Assembly (NCBI GenBank): GCA_947652605.1
Contig: OX393581.1
Span: 30,870,788 to 30,934,787, forward strand
Source of the DNA: Elmis aenea
Taxonomy: Eukaryota; Arthropoda; Insecta; Coleoptera; Elmidae
DNA length: 64,000 nt
Reading direction: 5' to 3'
Position 1 is the first letter of the stretch. The number at the start of each line of letters is the position of its first letter. The notes beneath the pieces are model-generated. The model searched no databases. It saw nothing but the letters and a program-made list of their open reading frames with translations, and had not been told where the DNA came from. Below are positions 11,554 to 23,195 of this stretch, one piece after another. Both the position numbers and the translations under genes were made by a program.

Positions 11554-12174
11554 AGGTCCATGTCCTGGGCCCCCCCACATTTGAAATGTAACTTTTTTTT
11601 AAATGTAGAAGGTTGTGCTAGCCTTGTGCTGGCGTGCTTTGTTAAAATTTTTGATTGTGCTGGTTTCGTTAGGCTACAAATTCAATTTTAATTTGGGGGG
11701 GCTGTGGACATGATAGCCCCCCCACCACGTAATTTAAACATGTTTTTTAGACAGAAATGTTGTGCTAGCCTTGTGCTGGCGTGCTTTGTTAAAATTTTTG
11801 ATAGTGCTGGTTCCGTTAGGCTACAAATTCAATTTTAATTTGGGGGGGCTGTGGACATGATAGCCCCTCCACCACGTAATTTAAACATGTTTTTTAAACA
11901 GAAATGTTGTGCTAGCCTTGTGCTGGCGTGCTTTGTTAAACATTTTGATTGTGCTGGTTCCATTACACTAGAATTTTGATTTTAAATTGGAGGGGCTGTA
12001 GACATGATAGCCCCCCCACCAAGTAATTTAAACATTTGTTTTAGACAGATGTGTTGTGCTAGCCTTGTGCTGGCGTGTGCTGTTAAAATTTTTGATTGTG
12101 CTGTTTCGTTACGCTAAGATTTTGGTTTAAAATCTGAGGGGCTCTAGACAACATGATTAGATTTGCTTTTGTAT
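11554..12174 (+). repeat. Left arm of FB element: four ~147-bp tandem units
   Basis: The marker TTGTGCTAGCCTTGTGCTGG starts at 11613, 11760, 11907 and 12054, exactly 147 bp apart each time. Each unit also has a GGGGGGCTGTGGACATGATA box and a C-run (AGCCCCCCCACCA). The last unit is more diverged and ends GATTTGCTTTTGTATACATT, matching the inner end of the right arm. Confidence 0.95.
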
Positions 12175-13021
12175 ACATTCTTTATGAATATAAAATAAAA
12201 TAAAAATATTCGTGTTTGAATACTCTTGATTTTCCATTTTCATGGACCTTTCAGACAAACGCAATAAAAGTGGTTTACAGTTATTAATATTGGCTTTTGT
12301 TGTCATTTCCAAGGCTTATTACTATTTAAAAATGTTGCAATTTCTCTTAACTATTAAAAATTCTTAATAACTCGAAAATTGTTGCAGATATGTATAGGAA
12401 ACGCTAACACAGATTGATGCAGAATGTAATTTTGCATTAGAAAATGAAAAAAAAGTTTGGGCATTGTATTTGAAAAAAACGAGTTTTAGTGGTCTGAAGT
12501 TGTATTAAAAGAAAATTAAGTTTTGGGCACCCTGTAAGTAATGCATCGATTGCAAGAATTTCAGGATGTACTCCAAGGTTTCTTCTAGGCATGGTCTAAA
12601 TTTAAGCGTTTTTTCTTCAAAAATGGCGGGATTAGATAATATTAAGCATCACGATGAAAATCTAAGAATTTTCAAAAAAGTCCAAAAATTTTAAAAATTA
12701 CTGCACTTAGGTGTAGGGAATGCTAATAAAAGTCCCTCTAAAATAACGTTTTACATCCAAATACGCAATAAAAAATAGTACATTGTATTTGAAATAAGAA
12801 ACACTTCTGGTTTTTCCGGAAGTGTCGCCATATTGAAAATATTTTCAATAAACAGACCAGATGCCATTTTGGTCATAACCAAAATTTCAGATCCAATTCA
12901 TTCTTCCTATATTTTTAAGTACCGGTCTCAATCAATCACCCTGTATAGTGTATATTGTAACATAGTCAAAGAACATTCTTTAATACGTGCAAGTAAGTAA
13001 AGTTAAAATTTAAAATTGTAC
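12175..13021. other. FB interior, noncoding, with TA-type element ends
   Basis: AT-rich sequence with GGGCACCCTGTAAG near 12528-12541 and AATCACCCTGTATAG at 12937-12951. Both look like right-hand ends of CAGGGTG-type foldbacks, but their left ends are not evident. CTTCTGGTTTTTCCGGAAGTG (12806-12826) resembles the 'cttccgg' block near 40430-40460. No coding sequence is seen. Confidence 0.5.
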
Positions 13022-13275
13022 ATCTGTGATGAAAAATCAGCAAAAAGTCCTTATAATAAAATTGAAAAAAACACGTGCTTGTACTTTGCAGTATTATATA
13101 ATTGATGAGTGGAATATGTAGCTTTATTTTGATTTATGTCATTAATAATTTTAATTGAAACTGTTATAAATTTTATTAGATGCCATAGACACATTTAAAA
13201 TACATAAAATTGTTTTACATAGACGAAAATTATAGGACAAACATTGTTACAACATAGCACTTTAAAATATTTCTT
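13022..13275 (-). mobile_element. Tc1-like 3' end, inverted, inside FB
   Basis: The reverse complement matches 6885-6914 joined to 8252-8460: GTTTGTCCTATAATTTTCGT, TGTAAAACAATTTTATGTA and the AAGCACGTGTTTTTTT block. GGACAAAC occurs once at about 13236-13243, giving the uninterrupted version of the site hit by the 6915-8243 element. It stops at a C-run (13283-13293), where Penelope-like sequence begins. Confidence 0.82.
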
Positions 13276-13282
13276 ACAAATG

Positions 13283-13550
13283 CCCCCCCCCCCTATTATT
13301 GCAGAAATAATATTAGATGATGTATTAAAAACAATAATGCCAAAAATATCTGATAACATCCCTTTTTTAAAGAAATATGTAGACGATTTAATTTTAGGAG
13401 TTCCAAAATCCAAAGTCAATAACATTTTAAACTTATTCAACAGTTACCATCCAAAAATTTAATGTACCTGTGAGACAGAAAAAGATTATTCAATAAATTT
13501 TTTAGGAGTCACCCTTTTCAGAGATAACAATAATGGTTCAATGTATACAA
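13283..13550 (+). pseudogene. Penelope-like element reverse transcriptase fragment (YVDD box)
   Basis: Penelope-like elements encode a reverse transcriptase that primes on genomic DNA. The frame ending at TAA 13460 reads PIIAEIILDDVLKTIMPK, then IPFLKKYVDDLILGVPKSKV, with YVDD being the catalytic RT box. After one stop (TAA, where CAA/glutamine would fit) the same frame goes on CTCETEKDYSINFLGVTLFR to about GSMYTK at 13550. 'F...YVDDI', 'NFLDVTL' and 'MYTKWY' are landmarks of this RT group. Only about 85 residues around the catalytic box remain; the fingers, thumb and GIY-YIG endonuclease are absent. The fragment is bounded by a C-run on the left and the FB arm on the right. Confidence 0.85.
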
Positions 13551-14017
13551 AAGCAAATCTAATCATGTTGTCTAGAGCCCCTCAGATTTTAAACCAAAAT
13601 CGTAGCGTAACGAAACAGCACAATGAAAATTTTAACAGCACACGCCAGCACAAGGCTAGCACAACATATCTGTCTAAAACAAATGTTTAAATTACTTGGT
13701 GGGGGGTGCTATCATGTCTACAGCCCCTCCAATTTAAAATCAAAATTCTAGTGTAATGGAACCAGCACAATCAAAAATTTTAACAAAGCGCGCCAGCACA
13801 AGGCTAGCACAACATTTCTGTTTAAAAAACATGTTTAAATTACGTGGTGGAGGGGCTATCATGTCCACAGCCCCCCAAATTAAAATTGAATTTGTAGCCT
13901 AACGAAACCAGCACAATCAAAAATTTTAACAAAGCACGCCAGCACAAGGCTAGCACAACCTTCTACATTAAAAAAAAAGTTACATTTCAAATGTGGGGGG
14001 GCCCAGGACATGGACCT
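13536..14017 (-). repeat. Right arm of FB element: three ~147-bp units, inverted
   Basis: GGCTAGCACAA occurs at 13654, 13802 and 13948, spacing 148 and 146. The order of units mirrors the left arm, but one middle unit is missing, so the arms differ in copy number (3 versus 4). Confidence 0.95.
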
Positions 14018-14164
14018 TATGGGTTAAACAAATGAGCTATCAAAAAACAATTGAAAATACAAGTTGCTTGTGTTTATTTTTACAAATTATGATACTATTA
14101 GCAATAAAATGACGATCGTTATTTTTTATTCGTAAAGGTTATATCATTCGGTAATTAGGATATA

Positions 14165-14915
14165 CAGTGTGTCCAAAAGGTATGGAATATGCCATATATC
14201 TCGGTAAATATCCAGTTTAGGGAAAAATGTTTTGAAATAAAAATTGTTTGGTATTTAGTTTTCCACCATAAGACAAAATTTAATTTTTTTTCCCGAATAA
14301 CAAAAGCGCAATGAAAAACAACTGATTTTTTTTTAATGGCAAGGTACCCCTATATTATACTCATTTGATAGAGATTTTTTTTCTCTTTTCAATGATGGGG
14401 GTCACCTTAAAAATTAAGTTTATGCTAAGAGGCCGGAGAATATCGAAAATTTAAAAGATCGTATTAGAGAAATTACATGCACCTGAAATGGTTGGGAATG
14501 TTATAAACGGGTTTAAAAACCGAGTTTATCATTGCCAAGCTGTAAATGGTTCGCAGTTTGAACACTTATTGTAGATTTCGTCAAAAAAATTTAGTTCTTA
14601 TGATGTTTTTGTTAGAAATAAATACTAATCAATTAAAATAATTTTTGCGTTTTTCTCAAAAAGTTGCTTAAGTAAGGGTAAGTTTTGCACTATTGAAAAG
14701 AGAAAAAAATTCTTTATCAAATGAGTATAATATAGAGGTACCTTGTCATTTAAAAAAAAATCTATTGTTTTTCATTGCGCTTTTGTTATTTGAAAAAAAA
14801 TAATTTACCTTATGGTGGAAAACTAAGTACCAAACAACTTTTATTCAAAACATTTTTCCGTAAAGTGGATATTTACTGAGATATATAGCATATTCCATAC
14901 CTTTTGGACACACTG
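14165..14915. mobile_element. Foldback element, TA-flanked
   Basis: Ends CAGTGTGTCCAAAAGGTATG and CATACCTTTTGGACACACTG are perfect inverses, with TATA on both outer sides. The arms pair over roughly 220 bp, including TTTTCCACCATAAG at left and CTTATGGTGGAAAA at right. No coding sequence. Confidence 0.93.
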
Positions 14916-16089
14916 TATATGTACTACAAGTAAACATGTTGACAAAGTTATAATTAATCTGGATTTTCCAAGTGATAATACTAAATGTACCATTTCTTTG
15001 CTTTTTTAATTTTTGTATCTATAATTTCCAGGCATTAACGCGTAATAACGTGGAATATACGATAATTTATTTACATTAATGACAAATTCGCTCTTTTAAA
15101 TTGTAATCTAGAAATGATCGCCTTAAAAGTTAATTTATATTTTTTAACTGCGTTCGATCCTGCAGTCTTAAATTTTTGATTGCCGAAAGTAGAACATTTT
15201 AGTGTATTATTCAATGAAGCGAAAAAATAAATAAAACGTGATTAAAAATGTTTTTTTAATAGTATAATTCCTTTTTAAAATTAAGTATCTGAATATGGTT
15301 CCAAACTTGACCATATTAATATAAAATCAAACACACTGTCATCTTTCGGGTTTTTGATTTCAATCAAAATTTAATTAATACGTCGTTACAGCGTAAAAAT
15401 TGATGAGGTTGTTGACAGAAGTGATTAAGATATAAAATTTTTATATTTATTGGGCGTAACTTCAGACAGATTCAGATTGAGATAACTCTATTTCCTTTTT
15501 AGTCAGTTATGATGATAGTTGTTCATGCTAAAGAAATAATCGAAATATAAAACAGCGCTTGTTGTATTCACATAATTTTTAGTACAAAAATGTTTTTAGC
15601 GCTGTTTTAATTAACATTCCTAAACCAAAAATCGGTAATGGTTGAGGTTGTGTTCTGTAATAAACTTTTTCTATTTTGCAACTCTAAAGTACTCTTTAGA
15701 ACATGCAAATGCGTGTCATAAAGAGGTCTGTTTCGATACGCATTGTTTTATATTTACGGTTGGCACAACGAATGCTACTGTCAAACTCGTCGTCACTTAT
15801 TGTATTGGTGTGTCTGATCTAACCTCAATGTTTTTAAATGATTCATATAATAGCTTCATTTTCTTTAAGTAGTACATAATAACCACTTAAGTTTGTTATC
15901 ATTTTACATTTAAGAGTATAGAAAAGTTAAAAGTTACTGTCAGTCACTGTTTCTGACTTGTTTCTCGGGTAGCGTGACCAACCACCACATCAGGCATACA
16001 AAATCCCCTAAATGTATGTATGTTTGATGTAATGTAAATATTTTATTTAAAAGTCATAAAAACCGCAAAATAGAAAAAATAGTATAAAA
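14916..16089. other. No gene recognised
   Basis: AT-rich. The 76-codon ORF at 15642-15872 has no signature I recognise. Confidence 0.5.
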
Positions 16090-16310
16090 AACACGTGTCA
16101 TAAGGCTTTTGGCGCACTCGTCCTTTGAAAAACTTGGACTTGTGCGCCAAAAGATTGCCTTGTCCACGTGAGAGTAAACTACTCTCGATAGCAGCGTCGC
16201 CAAGGATACAGCCCCTGAGAGTAACTCGCGATTGGCTGTTTCCTTGGCGACGCTGCTATCGAGAGTAGTTTACTCTCAGGTGGAACGGCACCATTATGAC
16301 ACTAGTGTTT
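16090..16310. mobile_element. Hairpin-within-hairpin MITE
   Basis: Outer inverted ends ACACGTGTCATAAGG and CATTATGACACTAGTGT bracket two hairpins. Hairpin 1 (about 16106-16154) pairs CTTTTGGCGCACTCGTCC with GGACTTGTGCGCCAAAAG. Hairpin 2 (about 16168-16283) has nearly perfect arms of about 45 bp containing TACTCTCGATAGCAGCGTCG and its inverse, around a loop of about 25 bp. The arms are GC- and CpG-richer than the surroundings. Confidence 0.88.
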
Positions 16311-17869
16311 TAATGTAATTTATATTTTAATTACTTGTTAATACCATTTTACAGTTTGCTGAAACTAATACGTAAATATGTTTTGAAGTTAAAAAAGTTT
16401 ATCGAAAATTGCTCTTTCAAATTATGCGTCACGCCGTACATTTCTTTGCAAAGTTTTTTGGCATATCGAATTTATGTTCAGTCAAAATATTCCGATAGTT
16501 CTCGTTCACCCTCATGTCAATAATAGAATAAAATCCGAATCTGCGAGATCATTTAAAAAAGTTCCTTTGTGATGTTCTCCAAACTTTGAAAGCTGCTTGA
16601 AGGCAGGTTTTCAATAATGCAGATTCCTTATAAAAATCACACGTCGTCGCCCCATTATAATGCTTACACGAACAATAGAACGAGAGGGAAATATGCTTAA
16701 AAGAATTTAACTTGAAATGCCAATAACGGTGTGTAGCAGCAACTTTAAAAGGAGAAATAGGATAGCAATTTCTGACATCAAAAAGCTAAGAAGCTAAAGG
16801 AACTTGAACGGCGTTGCCACCTAAAAAGCTCTAGACGTTATATTGAGTTACTAGTAAACAAATAATTAATTTCTTTAAAGAGAGCTACGGGCAGCTCAGG
16901 TAGAATTTAATATAAAATTTAATATTCAGTTTTTATGGAAAAGACCTGGAAGTTACTAATTTGTTGACAATTCTTTCAGGTTTATGGTCAAGGAACTGAT
17001 AAAAGTTGTAATATTTCAACATACATAATACATACCCGGACTTCTATAGGAATCTTTCGAAACCAGTATAAATGTTAAATATTTTAATCTGAAAAACAGA
17101 ATGAAATAGATTTTTAGACTGAATTATGAAAGATTGAAGTTCTAAACTGTAATTTATATTATTAATTTATTTAAAATAAGGAGGCGATAAACTAATATAT
17201 TAAAGATCACTGTACTGAGCACGGCTAATACATTTTTAAGAATTTTAGTCATTTTTAAACACGAAACCCATGTTTGCTTTTATAGAAGTACGCAACTCAT
17301 TTCTGTGGGAAATCAAGGATAATAAAGAAATTATAAATATTGTGCCTGGCATCAACTATTTTATTTTACTGTAGCGTTATTTAATTTACCTTTTAAATTA
17401 ATAAAGGGAACAAACACTGACGCAACATTTATTAAAATTCTTCAAAGGAATCACTTTATGGGGAGTCCAACTTTAGTAAAACAAACAAACATCAAAATAT
17501 TATAGTTATGTAAGTACAACGTCAGTGCGTTTGGGTTTTATCTATCAATAAAATATTTGTTTATTAGCTTATACATTATTATTAGGACAGGACAGGCTTC
17601 TTTTACAATATACATATACTTATAGGAAATAATGACAAGGATATACATACAATTACTAAAGAGGGCCATATGGACCAGAATTGTAGGACAGTCGCGCTTA
17701 GGTAGTTTAGAACCAACCACTGAGAGATGTACCGTCGAATAATAAAAAAGTTAGTTTCGTTGTTGTGTTTTACCTGTTTCTTACTTATAAAGATGATCAC
17801 GAGCCATAATTAAAAATAATAAATATAAGAGTAATAAGTACTCTCCCCCAAAAGTGGGAGCAAATGTAC
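16311..17869. other. No gene recognised
   Basis: AT-rich sequence with short ORFs only (62 and 65 codons), none recognisable. Confidence 0.5.
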
Positions 17870-18040
17870 AGGGTGGTCCAAATTTGATGGGATTGCATGG
17901 GTATCTCGGTTAATATTTAAGGTTTTTTAATTTGTTATTAAGATAAATACGAAAATTTTTGAACATAAGATAAACAACAATATCCTACATTACTGCATAG
18001 GTACCTACTGCTGATACCGACTATATCGTTGTACAGACAT
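17870..18040 (+). mobile_element. Half copy of a CAGGGTGG foldback
   Basis: TA-CAGGGTGGTCCAAATTTGAT at 17868 matches the inverted right end of the element at 21485-21998 (GGGTATCTCG block). The following TTTGAACATAAGATAAAC and ATTACTGC blocks match the centre of the 7022-8129 element. No opposite end is found, so it is a truncated single arm linking the two. Confidence 0.7.
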
Positions 18041-21000
18041 TAATAGAAATAGAAAGTAATATCAAATTATATCGTAAATGATTTCATTTTATCAGCATGT
18101 TTTCGACTATTTCAAATGCATTTAAAAATGCAATTTGTTTTACATTTAGTATATCCTCTTGCAATCAGTTAAATGTCACTTAGTTTCGTATTCTATTAAT
18201 AGAGATATCTACTGACAATGTTACAATTATAATAAGGTACTTTTTTGTACGTTTGAAGGAACATTTTATCAAATTTATTTTTTAAGTTTCATATTTGAAT
18301 GAACACAAAATGTTTTCATATTAATGCAGTTTAAAGAGTTTTCGGCTATTGTGAACACTGCTACAAGTTTACTTTTTCATCTTATCGTTCAACCTGAAGT
18401 TTTTGCGTCTCAAGTGTTTTTTTAGTAGCACAAACATGTGGAAGTTACAAGGTGGAAAATCTTGATTCTGAGGGAATAAAGAGAGTATTCAGTAAAATAA
18501 CCATGCGTGGATGAACATTGTCATGGAAAAACATCTCCTTCGATAATAAACCACGCAGTTTTTGCGTCAAGTTGTTTTTCGGAGGTAGAAAATAATATAA
18601 AACGTATTTCGTTGCTAAAAATACTTATGAATGTATTTTTTTTAAAGGAGCAGTTCGTTGTAAGTGGTAAGAAATTTTTTAATGCATGTTGATTTATTTG
18701 GGAATTCATAAAAAATTACTTACATTTAATCTTGGATCGCAGTAATTTTTAACTTCCATTGTTTTTATTCTTTTCATGTAATAATTTTAATTTGCAATGG
18801 CTTTTCACCTAGTGATTAATTTTTGTATTAAATGCAAATTAAACTATGTGTAAGTGTTTGTTTTAACATGAAGAATATGAGATCTCGGTAACCGTTTAAG
18901 ATAAAATTAAGATCTTTTCAAATTCTTCATTTTGTAAATTATATATACAGTGTGTTCAAAAGTGCAAGGTTCTTCATAAGCTCTTTTTAAACTGATATTT
19001 ACAAGGTCTTTTCATGCGGCTCCAAATAAAAGACAATTTATTGTTAGACATACTTAAACAACACAGGGTAAAAAACCTCAGCCTTAGATGTTTTTTTACG
19101 TTGTTGAAGAAGTGTGTGCTTTAGCCATATAATTAAAGTAAGTTGAATGAATTTATGAAAATCTTGCATTATTCCTGTGTTAATTAATTTTTTTTCTTGG
19201 GTTGCATTCAGAGTGTAGATGTTGTCGTTAAAGATATTGTCTGGCCTTGTTTTATTAATTTTTTAACAAAATATTCCGTGCTAGATGATTCAGTTGAAAT
19301 TCGTAATTTAAGTCAAAAAGTTGTGTGATAACCAGAACTGTGCAAGAAATGATTTAAAAAAATATGTATATAATAATTTTGGTAAGACGCTTTTTGTGAT
19401 TGTCGTACAGTCGTATCGTTATAGTGGTAAATACAACCGCATCAAAGTACGTTGCTTTTTTACACAATCAAAAAGGGCCTTTTACATACTGAGAATAATG
19501 TAACCTAGCCTTCTGTTGCTCTTTCATCATGCGGTAAGCAGTTACAAGTTGAATTAAAAAGAAAACGAGTGTTGTTTATTGTCTGTGTTATCGCATCTTA
19601 AAAAAGTATCGTCACGGTGATAATCATCAAAAAAATTCTGTAAACCCAATTTAAAATTTGAAAGTGAATAAACAAATAAAAAACATTTTTTGGAAACTGG
19701 GCCACTTTAAAAAAATAACAAATCATGTACATTTAAATTACAAGTAGATGAGCACTATGTTTTCATTTGAGAAGGATCGTTTTAGCCAGTTTAGCTAGTA
19801 TTTCAATTTTCTACAATTGGAATCTTTTGGGACATATTGACATACTATATGATTGTATGATTTATGAACCAACTCAAACTGTGATTTTTAATGTGTTTTG
19901 GCAGTGATAGTATGACAGGTTTAGCGAGTTAAAATTTTTATTGTAATGGAGTTGAACTTGCATTTTGGTGATTATCTCGTTTTTGGCAAATACAGTCAGT
20001 TATACAAGGATTTAAAAAGTTTAATTAATGAACTGATCACTCCTTATTTGTTTTAAATAATAGAACAGGTATATTGCAGGTGTTTTTGCTAGTGTGGGAG
20101 TTTTTATTTGTATAGATCCGTAAATATCAGTTTAGCAACAATTTAAAATTAATGTTTAAAAAGAGAGATAACGTTTTAAAAGTTATGAACTTTTCGTCTA
20201 ATACGAGGGAAGTATTTTAGGTTTTTCAATGTAAATACTTATGCAAATAAAATAGATCGTTTATCGGAAGCCGTTAAAAAACACGTTAAGGAAGCATTTT
20301 GTTATACCACGATATGAATTTTCTTGTCAAGTTCAATATCGTTTTCCAAAACGCTGGGAATCTGATTTATCGGTCAATTTTACATGGAGAATCAACCTGG
20401 TTTTTTATATATATCCGGGGGTATGTCCTACGCTGATCGACTACGAGGGTCTCGGTTTCCGGTTGACTGTTCTCAAATTGGTCGGATATATGTAATTTGC
20501 AAAAACCGGTTTTATTGTTTAATATCATATGAATGGTTATTGTTTTAAGTGGGTATTTAGGAATGTGGGCTACAGTATCTGATTTTATTTGAAAAGGAAA
20601 CTTAATTACACATCTTATGCAAGAATATTGCCTGTTATTATCGAAACGAGTTTCTATTGTTTTTGTAAACATATGGTTAAAAAAAAGTTAACGCAAGAGT
20701 GATTGCGTTTTTTAGGTGCTGATAGAAATTTGACGGTAATTAAATTTTATTGTTCTGGTTACTAAGTAATCGTAAAAATGTAGAAGTAAAGATTGTTTTT
20801 AAAAACGTGCAGAAAATTTTGAAAACACCAACATTGTAACGAGTAAACAAAATGATTACGCTGTTACATGAAACTTAAAAAGTAAAATTTTATTAGATAT
20901 TAATTACTCTACTACTTATAAATCAAGTTCTTATAATAGAACATACGTAAAGGTAAACTTAGTCTATATATGTATATTGTTAGCAGAAATGATGGTAATC

Positions 21001-21484
21001 AGTGAGCATTTGGATTACACGGTTCTTGAATATCATAATCTTTTTGTTTACATAGGCTGGCGAATGGTTCGATTATTCCTATAATCTTACTTAGGTTTAA
21101 AAATGTTTTTTAATAAACTTTTCCCTTAATTGTTTTTTCGAAATCTTACAAAAATTTGAATTTTGTATGTAATGATCTGAGATTAATGCAATAATAAACG
21201 TGATATACAAAAAAGAATTGTTAAAAATACCAAAATAAATAGCCCTGTTCCAATTTTAGGAGTATGATTTTTAGATTTTAGATTTAGGGTGTTAATTAAA
21301 TCATAAGAGGCCTTATTTTGTCCATCGTGTGCGTAATATATCAATTTGATTTTTAAATAGCTTCCTGTTTATATTTTTGCTGACATTTGGTTTTAAAACG
21401 GCTTTACAATCCAAAAAAAGTGGAAAATTTGAATCAATATAAGATTGTAAATTAATTAACTTAATTGAAAAATGTCGTTCTGTA
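18041..21484. other. No gene recognised
   Basis: AT-rich, no coding signature. TATATACAGTGTGTTCAAAA at 18945-18964 is a lone CAGTGTG-type element end. The 101-codon minus-strand ORF at 20367-20672 lacks family motifs, but is the longest unexplained ORF in this stretch. Confidence 0.45.
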
Positions 21485-21998
21485 CAGGGTGGTCTAAATT
21501 AGATGAATTTTTTGTTTTGTTTTCACAGCCTACTTTTTGTTTCTTATCTTTAAAAAATTTAAAAAACCTTTGTAACTTGCGTATTATTGAAAATAAATAC
21601 ATTAATCTTTATAAATTTGGAAAGGGAAAAAAATGAATTTAAATAGGTCATAGCCAACTAAAGCTTCCATTTAAAAAAAGACGAGTTTGTGTCATAACTT
21701 TTTAACGGATAGCGTAAAAATTTTATTTTTGGTTCTATTAAAATCTATATAAAAATATCTAAAAGTAATCTTCATAAACTTTTTTGATATTTAAAACAAT
21801 AAGGGAGATATGACACATTATAAATATAACAAAAAAACAGTTTTTCTTTAATAACTCAAAAACCGGAAATGATAAAATATTTTTGAAAACGGTTCTGAGG
21901 TTGTCCCAAAAAACTACATTTTAGGTAATTTAACCGTTTCTCTATCTTGACTATTAAGCGAGATACCCATGTAATCCCATCGAATTTGGACCACCCTG
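21485..21998. mobile_element. TA-flanked CAGGGTGG element
   Basis: Ends CAGGGTGGTCTAAATT and AATTTGGACCACCCTG are inverted, with TA at 21483-21484 and 21999-22000. Beyond about 25 bp the two ends are not inverse. The left interior matches, inverted, the extra left-arm segment of the 7022-8129 foldback (CACAGCCTACT, GTAACTTGCG, CATAGCCAACT), and the right interior matches 17870-17930. It looks like a recombinant of related arms. Confidence 0.85.
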
Positions 21999-22609
21999 TA
22001 CATAAAAGTGTTGGATTCACTGAAGAGGCAATAAAAAAGGGTTTCCTTAATAAATTTGTTTTATTTTTTGATATTATTACCGTACATTTATTTTAAATTG
22101 AAATGGCAGTTGCATAAATATAATTTTTATTAACCGGTATAATAGAAATAACTATAATGCATCATATTCAACGCTTACTTCGTATTTTTTAAAAACTGGC
22201 TTGTGATTTCCACTGTTTTAACACAATAAAGCTATTTTGCTTGTATGAGAAGTTCGATAAAAGAATAACGAATTAGACCGGAAACAAAATTTTACGCGTA
22301 CAAAGTTTCTACATATACATCGCTATATGACCGCTCGTTACGAAATCGGTAATCGAAATTTCCTAAGATCAAGATGAAACTATGTTTTTTTACAAACAAT
22401 TTCCTATAAACCTGTTTAATTATGATACGCATTTGTGTATACATTGTATAAGTCAAAAGCCTTAACTTCGCAGTTTACACAACCCCACTATATTGTTTAC
22501 GTGATTTGGGCTTATAGTATGTGGCTGCAGTTCGCAGTTGTATGTAATTGCAATCCTCCGTAAATGGCAAAAAAATCTGTAAGTGTGTTATAATTTAATG
22601 CTAGCGAGA

Positions 22610-23195
22610 TATTTAATAGATTATTCGTCAACGATGTTGAATGCGATAGAGTTGAAAGTGTAACAGAAATGCAAAATGGAAATTCGCGTGGAAAAGATAA
22701 TGAGAAACCTCTAGGTTTAAATCATAGATTGGCTGATGCTATAAATGCAGCACTTAAAACTAAATCAAAACAAAAAACGTCAGTTTATCAGACAAAAGGG
22801 CAACAAAACGAATTACAACTATAGAAAGTACACAAAACATAACAAAAAGTTTACAAAAATTGTTGGATGCTTTGATGACTATACACCCCACCTAAATTAA
22901 AAGCGAAAGGGTATTCTCGGCGTTGTCAAATTTTTGTTAAAAAAAAAGAAGATAATCTTTGAGCGACTTCTCCCTTGACTGCCTCTCGTTTCTAAAATGC
23001 TATTTTTTAAACAAATAAATCAAATCTCTTTATATTTATATTTTTTTATATATATTTTTTTAATTTCCCCACCTAATTTAACTTTTTTTTTTAAATTTCC
23101 CGGGATTCCTGGGAATCCTGGGAAATTAATTTAAAATTTCCCGCTTCCCGGGTACAAAAAAAAGCCCGGCAAAAGTTACCCTCTATTTAGAACCA
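22610..23195 (+). pseudogene. hAT transposase C-terminal remnant with 3' terminus
   Basis: hAT transposases dimerise through a C-terminal hAT domain. Frames here read TTIESTQNITKSLQKLLDA, LMTIHPT-stop-IKSERVFSA, then LSNFC with further stops and LSDFSLDCLSFLKCYF. This corresponds to the conserved 'P.TS.E.ERVFSA....' and 'L..CLSFL..N' hAT dimerisation block. Stops and a frameshift break it. The downstream CCCGGGATTCCTGGGAATCC and GCCCGGCAAAAGTTACCCTC (23099-23181) are the CCGG-rich right end. The upstream coding part (22610-22800) is weakly acidic and lysine-rich, consistent with the linker. The catalytic core is not visible. Confidence 0.75.

Larger units (their letters stand above)
11554..14017. 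mobile_element. Foldback (FB)-type element, 2464 bp, with 9-bp target duplication
   Basis: The termini AGGTCCATGTCCTGGG and CCCAGGACATGGACCT are perfect inverses. TATGGGTTA flanks both sides (11545-11553 and 14018-14026), a perfect 9-bp duplication. Known Drosophila FB elements also have long arms of short tandem repeats and 9-bp duplications, so the architecture fits that class. Left arm 11554-12174 and right arm 13536-14017 are built of units of about 147 bp (four left, three right). The 1.36-kb interior contains no FB-type transposase that I can see; it holds a TA-type foldback half, an inverted Tc1 3' end and a Penelope-like RT fragment. Confidence 0.92.

Noticed and set aside
11613..12160. 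CRISPR-like or satellite array
   Set aside because: The 147-bp units have no unique spacers and form the arm of an FB element with an inverted counterpart.
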